Assembly: GCA_947623455.1 (NCBI GenBank)
Contig: OX392530.1
Span: 29,853,405-29,917,404 of the forward strand
Direction: 5' to 3'
Length of the DNA stretch: 64,000 nucleotides
DNA from: Mimachlamys varia
Lineage: Eukaryota; Mollusca; Bivalvia; Pectinida; Pectinidae
The notes beneath the pieces were generated by a model. The model was given only the letters and a program-made list of their open reading frames with translations, was not told the origin of the DNA and did not search any database. This document shows, in pieces, positions 50,001 through 59,000 of this stretch; within the stretch, counting starts at the first letter, position 1; each line of letters starts with the position of its first letter. The translations under genes and the position numbers were made by a program.

Positions 50001-53000
50001 AAATATTAAAATCAAATGGGGGAAATATGAAGGTCGAATGCATTGATTTATAAAGTTGCTTACGTGTGAATAAAAAATCATATAAGAGTACAAGTGTAAT
50101 CGCTCTGATATAAAATTTGGAGTTATCTTATTCAGATAAAATTGTATGGAGTTATCCTATTCAGATTAAATTGAATGGAGTAATCCTATTCAGATAAAAT
50201 TGTATGGAGTTATCCTATTCAGATAAAATTGAATGGAGTTATCCTATTCAGATAAAATTGTATGGAGTTATCCTATTCAGATAAAATTGTATGGAGTTAT
50301 CCTATTCAGATAAAATTGAATGGATTTATCCTATCCAGATAAAATTGAATGGAGCTATCCTATCCAGATAAAATTGAATTGAGTTATCCTATTCAGATAA
50401 AATTGTATGGAGTTATCCTATTCAGATAAAATTGAATTGAGTTATCCTATTCAGATAAAATTGTATGGAGTTATCCTATTCAGATAAAATTGTATGGAGT
50501 TATCCTATTCAGATAAAATTGTATGGAGTTATCCTATTCAGATAAAATTGAATGGATTTATCCTATCCAGATAAAATTGAATGGAGCTATCCTATTCAGA
50601 TAAAATTGAATGGAGCTATCCTATTCAGATAAAATTGAATTGAGCTATCCTATCCAGATAAAATTGAATTGAGTTATCCTATTCAGATACAATTGTATGG
50701 AGTTATCTTATTCAGATAAAATTGAATTGAGTTATCCTATTCAGATAAAATTGTATGGAGTTATCCTATTCAGATAAAATTGAATGAAGCTATCCTATCC
50801 AGATAAAATTGAATGGAGCTATCCTATCCAGATAAAATTGAATTGAGTTATCCTATTCAGATAAAATTGTATGGAGTAATCCTATTCAGATAAAATTGTA
50901 TGGAGTTATCCTATTCAGATAAAATTGTATGGAGTTATCCTATCCAGATAAAATTGAATGGAGTTATCCTATTCAGATAAAATTGTATGGAGTTATCCTA
51001 TCCAGATAAAATTGTATGGAGTTATCCTATTCAGATAAAATTGTATGGAGTTATCCTATTCAGATAAAATTAAATGGAGTTATCCTATCCAGATAAAATT
51101 GAATTGAGTTATCCTATTCAGATAAAACTGTATGGAGTTATCCTATTCAGATAAAATTGTATGGAGTTATCCTATCCAGATAAAATTGAATGGAGTTATC
51201 CTATTCAGATAAAATTAAATGGAGTTATCCTATTCAGATAAAACTGTATGGAGTTATCCTATTCAGATAAAATTGTATGGAGTTATCTTATTCAGATAAA
51301 ATTGTATGGAGTTATCTTATTCAGATAAAATTGAATTGAGTTATCCTATTCAGATAAAATTGTATGGAGTTATCCTATCCAGATAAAATTGAATTGAGTT
51401 ATCCTATTCAGATAAAATTGAATGGAGTAATCCTATTCAGATAAAATTGTATGGAGTTATCCTACCCAGATAAAATTGAATGGAGGTATCTTATTCAGAT
51501 TAAAAAAAGTATAAGAATTTAATCCATCTTTGTTGCAAGGGACATAACTGTGCTCTCATGTTTGTAAAATTATCTCCCTTAGACCACCTTTTAAATGCAC
51601 TTGTGTGTGAAAGCTGAAATCTTTGACTGACTGGGGATGATGGATAAGAGTCAAACCTGTCCTATGTGACCTTCAATGAAAGGCATTAAGTAGGTCATAT
51701 ATGACGGTTGGTCTTTTAATACAGGTTCAATAAAAAAATCATGGAAATCAGATGAATTCTATTCCAATGTGTTACATAATTGGAGGAATTACCACATATT
51801 AAGTAAATATATCACAATATTTCCTGCAAAAATATATAAAAAAATAGAAAATAATTATGGTTTGAAAAGGCAGTCCTTTTAACCCAGGTTGTGAAGAAAA
51901 TACATCTGAAATCATTGGAAAAATAAGTCTATGTTTGTGAAAATCAAATTGCTACTAGTCAAAAAGTCTTGATTGGATTTTGACTTAAAGGCCCAATATA
52001 CGTAACTTCAGGGAAATTTTCGTGATTCTGAAAAATAATCCAGTTGATAACCATGCAAAAATAAGCCTAAAATGAAGTAAACCTTAGCGGTAACTAACAA
52101 GAAACTCTGGACAAAAAATTCCAAGAATTGAAAATAACTCTGGTGGGGCCCACTTCAACAACAAACCGAAGGTGGAAGACGGTTGGAAATGGATGCGTGT
52201 TTACAAATAGCGTGTTTCAACTGCTGCTGTACCGGTAACCGCGAAAGAATTCATCTTAAATATTGCTGATATCAGTTAATCTTAACTAAATCTATAAATA
52301 TAATAAGTTATTAGGCTTGATTTTCGCTTCAAGTTTTGCCAAAAGTTGCGTACCTATATTGGGCCTTTAATTTGGTCAGAAACATCCTTGGGGGTAGGGG
52401 AACAGATTTTGCATAAATGGTGACTTTTACCCCAGAGGGGCAAGAGGGGTGTGGCCTTATAAGGGAAATAGGTAATTCCTTTAAATTATAATAATAATAA
52501 TAATAATAAACTTTATTTTCTGAGGATAAAATACATGTTTAGCCAAATTAAATTGCTACTTGTCATAAAGTTATCAATGGATTATGAACAAATATGATCA
52601 GAAACATCCTTGGGGGAAGGGGAACAGATTTTGCATAAATGGTGACTCTGACCCCAAAGGGGCAAGAGGGGTGGGCGGGGCCCAATATGGGAAATAAAGG
52701 TAATTCCTTTAAATTGCTACTTGTCATAAAGTTTTGATTGGTCTTAAACCAAATTTGGTCAGAAACATCCTTGGATAAGTGGAACAGATTTTGCATAAAG
52801 GGTGATGCTGACCCCTATGGGGCCAGATGGGTGGGGCCACAAAGGGTAAATAGAGGTAAAGCCTTATGAATAACTATTTATCCTAAAGTTGAAATGGATT
52901 TTGACCAAAGTACTGAATGGATTGTTTTGGAAAATATTTAGCCATAATTACCTAGATACCAATGTATTCAGGTGAGCGATACAGGCCTTCTGGGTCTCTT

Positions 53001-56000
53001 GTTTTTCTTATTTACATTTATCCCATTCTTGAATTTACTTCCGATAATTTCATATTTGTCTGATTGAAGAATGTTGCTTACTTATATTTGTGTTATATTC
53101 TTATTAACGCTTGTCCCGTCCCTACAAGAATAAGTTTCAGATCCTGTTTCGTATTTATAGTCTCTTCTTTCATGTCATTTCTGTAAATAATGCTGAAGAT
53201 ATGGCTGTTTATAATACTGTAATCACAAATTAATTAGCAACCCATCAATTAGTAGCCCCCAATAGATGATTGAATTTCTTCACTTAGCAGGGCCATTTAC
53301 AGCCTCTACGCCTAGCTGCTAATTGGTCTGGCTATAATTAAAGTGGCTTTCCTGTGATTTAGGCCCCTCAGTAACTAGTGACAAAGGTAGTGTATTCATT
53401 AAAATTGAAACAAACTTTGCTTCTTTTCATAAGAAAATTGAGAAATTTTTGAGAAATGTGTCCCACGTGAAGAGCTTTTCAAGAGTCTTGAGCCAAGTTG
53501 TTTTTTGGTTTACAGTTCTAGATTATCCAAGTTATTGTCAGAAGTACTTACAGAACAGAATTATCATATCAAATTATCTCCCTTAGACTGTTCACAAACG
53601 GTTTTAATTGTTCAAAACTCTTAGATGGTTTGGGATAACACATTTCAATTACCCTCAGCTTACATAGGCAATTCTTGTTGTTCAATCCCTAGTCTCACAG
53701 CTTGGTCAATAAAATTTGTTGAGATAAAATCGTGTCCTCATCCTTTTAAGCTATGGAATCATCGAGCTGTTAAGATCTTGACTGGTTTTCTGTGAAGGGT
53801 TATTGATGTATATTAATGAAGATTATGTTAAGAAAAAATGTAGAATTTTCAATGTTTCTAATTTCTAATAATTAGTAATGTTCATTTTCGAACAGAGCCA
53901 GTTTGGTCACATAAAAGTTGTTCCTGAGTACACTCGTACTCACTAGGTATACATTCGACGTATAACCTGCGGGCAATCTGCCAGTGCGGGTTACCTGGAA
54001 TATATTTTACAAAATCCTCAAAAATGGCTTAATTTACTTCCCGAGGGCTATACCCCAGGTGCGGGTAATACACAGGAAATTACGGTACATTTTTTCCAGT
54101 TTGCTCTGATGATTATAGGATTTTTGATTTCCCTCTCGTTTCAGCTCCCTATGTACCAGAAGGACCCACTGATACCCTTTTCCCGGGGACATGGTACCTT
54201 ACAGGGATTGATAGCATGCATCGCCGATCATACGCCACAGTACCAACAGTACCTATGAATGTAGGGAACGGTCACGCCACACCATGTGTTCAACCCACAC
54301 CAGTGGACATTTCCAGACAGGTAAGGTTAACATTGGTGAATCGTCACGCTACATCTAGTTTTCATACCACACCAGTGGACATTTCCAGACAGGTAAGGTT
54401 AACATTGGTGAATTGTCACGCTACATCTAGTTTTCATACCACACCAGTGGACATTTCCAGACAGGTAAGGTTAACATTGGTGAATCGTCACGCTACATCT
54501 AGTTTTCATACCACACCAGTGGACATTTCCAGACAGGTAAGGTTAACATTGGTGAATCGTCACGCTACATCTAGTTTTCATACCACACCAGTGGACATTT
54601 CCAGACAGGTAAGGTTAACATTGGTGAATCGTCACGCTACATCTAGTGTTCAACCCACACCTGTGGACATTTCCAGACAGGTAAGGTTAACATTGGTGAA
54701 TCGTCACGCTACATCTAGTGTCCATACCACACCTGTGGACATTTCCAGACAGGTAAGGTTAACATTGGTGAATCGTCACGCTACATCTAGTTTTCATACC
54801 ACACCAGTGGACATTTCCAGACAGGTAAGGTTAACATTGGTGAATCGTCACGCTACATCTAGTTTTCATACCACACCAGTGGACATTTCCAGACAGGTAA
54901 GGTTAACATTGGTGAATCGTCACGCTACATCTAGTGTCCATACCACACCAGTGGACATTTCCAGACAGGTAAGGTTAACATTGGTGAATCGTCACGCTAC
55001 ATCTAGTTTTCATACCACACCAGTGGACATTTCCAGACAGGTAAGGTTAACATTGGTGAATCGTCACGCTACATCTAGTTTTCATACCACACCAGTGGAC
55101 ATTTCCAGACAGGTAAGGTTAACATTGGTGAATCGTCACGCTACATCTAGTGTCCATACCACACCAGTGGACATTTCCAGACAGGTAAGGTTAACATTGG
55201 TGAATCGTCACGCTACATCTAGTTTTCATACCACACCAGTGGACATTTCCAGACAGGTAAGGTTAACATTGGTGAATCGTCACGCTACATCTAGTTTTCA
55301 TACCACACCAGTGGACATTTCCAGACAGGTAAGGTTAACATTGGTGAATCGTCACGCTACATCTAGTTTTCATACCACACCAGTTGACATTTCCAGACAG
55401 TTAAGGTTAACATTGGTGAATCGTCACGCTACATCTAGTTTTCATACCACACCAGTGGACATTTCCAGACAGGTAAGGTTAACATTGGTGAATCGTCACG
55501 CTACATCTAGTGTTCAACCCACACCTGTGGACATTTCCAGACAGGTAAGGTTAACATTGGTGAATCGTCACGCTACATCTAGTGTTCAACCCACACCTGT
55601 GGACATTTCCAGACAGGTAAGGTTAACATTGGTGAATCGTCACGCTACATCTAGTGTTCATACCACACCTGTGGACATTTCCTGACAGGTAAGGTTAACA
55701 TTGGTGAATCGTCACGCTACATCTAGTGTTCATACCACACCTGTGGACATTTCCAGACAGGTAAGGTTAACATTGGTGAATCGTCACGCTACATCTAGTT
55801 TTCATACCACACCAGTGGACATTTCCAGACAGGTAAGGTTAACATTGGTGAATCGTCACGCTACATCTAGTTTTCATACCACACCAGTGGACATTTCCAG
55901 ACAGGTAAGGTTAACATTGGTGAATCGTCACGCTACATCTAGTGTCCATACCACACCAGTGGACATTTCCAGACAGGTAAGGTTAACATTGGTGAATCGT

Positions 56001-59000
56001 CACGCTACATCTAGTTTTCATACCACACCAGTGGACATTTCCAGACAGGTAAGGTTAACATTGGTGAATCGTCACGCTACATCTAGTTTTCATACCACAC
56101 CAGTGGACATTTCCAGACAGGTAAGGTTAACATTGGTGAATCGTCACGCTACATCTAGTGTCCATACCACACCAGTGGACATTTCCAGACAGGTAAGGTT
56201 AACATTGGTGAATCGTCACGCTACATCTAGTTTTCATACCACACCAGTGGACATTTCCAGACAGGTAAGGTTAACATTGGTGAATCGTCACGCTACATCT
56301 AGTTTTCATACCACACCAGTGGACATTTCCTGACAGGTAAGGTTAACATTGGTGAATCGTCACGCTACATCTAGTTTTCATACCACACCAGTTGACATTT
56401 CCAGACAGTTAAGGTTAACATTGGTGAATCGTCACGCTACATCTAGTTTTCATACCACACCAGTGGACATTTCCAGACAGGTAAGGTTAACATTGGTGAA
56501 TCGTCACGCTACATCTAGTGTTCAACCCACACCTGTGGACATTTCCAGACAGGTAAGGTTAACATTGGTGAATCGTCACGCTACATCTAGTGTTCAACCC
56601 ACACCTGTGGACATTTCCAGACAGGTAAGGTTAACATTGGTGAATCGTCACGCTACATCTAGTGTTCATACCACACCTGTGGACATTTCCTGACAGGTAA
56701 GGTTAACATTGGTGAATCGTCACGCTACATCTAGTGTTCATACCACACCAGTGGACATTTCCAGACAGGTAAGGTTAACATTGGTGAATCGTCACGCTAC
56801 ATCTAGTGTTCAACCCACACCTGTGGACATTTCCTGACAGGTAAGGTTAACATTGGTGAATCGTCACGCTACATCTAGTGTTCATACCACACCAGTGGAC
56901 ATTTCCTGACAGGTAAGGTTAACATTGGTGAATCGTCACGCTACATCTAGTGTTCATACCACACCAGTGGACATTTCCAGACAGGTAAGGTTAACATTGG
57001 TGAATCGTCACGCTACATCTAGTTTTCATACCACACCAGTGGACATTTCCAGACAGGTAAGGTTAACATTGGTGAATCGTCACGCTACATCTAGTGTCCA
57101 TACCACACCAGTGGACATTTCCAGACAGGTAAGGTTAACATTGGTGAATCGTCACGCTACATCTAGTTTTCATACCACACCAGTGGACATTTCCAGACAG
57201 GTAAGGTTAACATTGGTGAATCGTCACGCTACATCTAGTTTTCATACCACACCAGTGGACATTTCCAGACAGGTAAGGTTAACATTGGTGAATCGTCACG
57301 CTACATCTAGTGTCCATACCACACCAGTGGACATTTCCAGACAGGTAAGGTTAACATTGGTGAATCGTCACGCTACATCTAGTTTTCATACCACACCAGT
57401 GGACATTTCCAGACAGGTAAGGTTAACATTGGTGAATCGTCACGCTACATCTAGTTTTCATACCACACCAGTGGACATTTCCAGACAGGTAAGGTTAACA
57501 TTGGTGAATCGTCACGCTACATCTAGTTTTCATACCACACCAGTTGACATTTCCAGACAGTTAAGGTTAACATTGGTGAATCGTCACGCTACATCTAGTT
57601 TTCATACCACACCAGTGGACATTTCCAGACAGGTAAGGTTAACATTGGTGAATCGTCACGCTACATCTAGTGTTCAACCCACACCTGTGGACATTTCCAG
57701 ACAGGTAAGGTTAACATTGGTGAATCGTCACGCTACATCTAGTGTTCAACCCACACCTGTGGACATTTCCAGACAGGTAAGGTTAACATTGGTGAATCGT
57801 CACGCTACATCTAGTGTTCATACCACACCTGTGGACATTTCCTGACAGGTAAGGTTAACATTGGTGAATCGTCACGCTACATCTAGTGTTCATACCACAC
57901 CAGTGGACATTTCCAGACAGGTAAGGTTAACATTGGTGAATCGTCACGCTACATCTAGTGTTCAACCCACACCTGTGGACATTTCCTGACAGGTAAGGTT
58001 AACATTGGTGAATCGTCACGCTACATCTAGTGTTCATACCACACCAGTGGACATTTCCTGACAGGTAAGGTTAACATTGGTGAATCGTCACGCTACATCT
58101 AGTGTTCATACCACACCAGTGGACATTTCCAGACAGGTAAGGTTAACATTGGTGAATCGTCACGCTACATCTAGTTTTCATACCACACCAGTGGACATTT
58201 CCAGACAGGTAAGGTTAACATTGGTGAATCGTCACGCTACATCTAGTTTTCATACCACACCAGTGGACATTTCCAGACAGGTAAGGTTAACATTGGTGAA
58301 TCGTCACGCTACATCTAGTGTTCAACCCACACCTGTGGACATTTCCTGACAGGTAAGGTTAACATTGGTGAATCGTCACGCTACATCTAGTGTTCATACC
58401 ACACCAGTGGACATTTCCAGACAGGTAAGGTTAACATTGGTGAATCGTCACGCTACATCTAGTGTTCATACCACACCAGTGGACATTTCCAGATAGGTAA
58501 GGTTAACATTGGTGAATCGTCACGCTACATCTAGTGTTCAACCCACACCTGTGGACATTTCCAGACAGGTATGGTTAACATTGGTGAATCGTCACGCTAC
58601 ATCTAGTGTTCATACCACACCAGTGGACATTTCCTGACAGGTAAGGTTAACATTGGTGAATCGTCACGCTACATCTAGTGTTCATACCACACCAGTGGAC
58701 ATTTCCAGACAGGTAAGGTTAACATTGGTGAATCGTCACGCTACATCTAGTTTTCATACCACACCAGTGGACATTTCCAGACAGGTAAGGTTAACATTGG
58801 TGAATCGTCACGCTACATCTAGTGTTCATACCACACCAGTGGACATTTCCTGACAGGTAAGGTTAACATTATTGAATGGTCACGCCACACCATGTGTTCA
58901 ACCCACACAAGTGGACATTTCCAGACAGGTAAGGTTAATGCTTTACTTCATGTACTTGGTATAGTAAATTAGGAAACAGATAAAACATTGTCATGATACA

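Larger units (their letters stand above)
49991..54144 (+). other. HMGCS1: HMGCS1 intron 6
   Basis: 4.2 kb, GTTTGC to CTCTCGTTTCAG. It contains the 29-bp array, a piggyBac-like MITE and a 160-bp dispersed repeat in three copies; 53010-54130 shows nothing I recognise. Confidence 0.85.

Noticed and set aside
54216..56693. Long repetitive open frames (489, 210 and 114 residues) as an independent repeat-protein gene
   Set aside because: They are the read-through of exon 7 into its duplicated splice-site array. Each exists because the unit is 72 bp without a stop, and each unit contains a strong donor.
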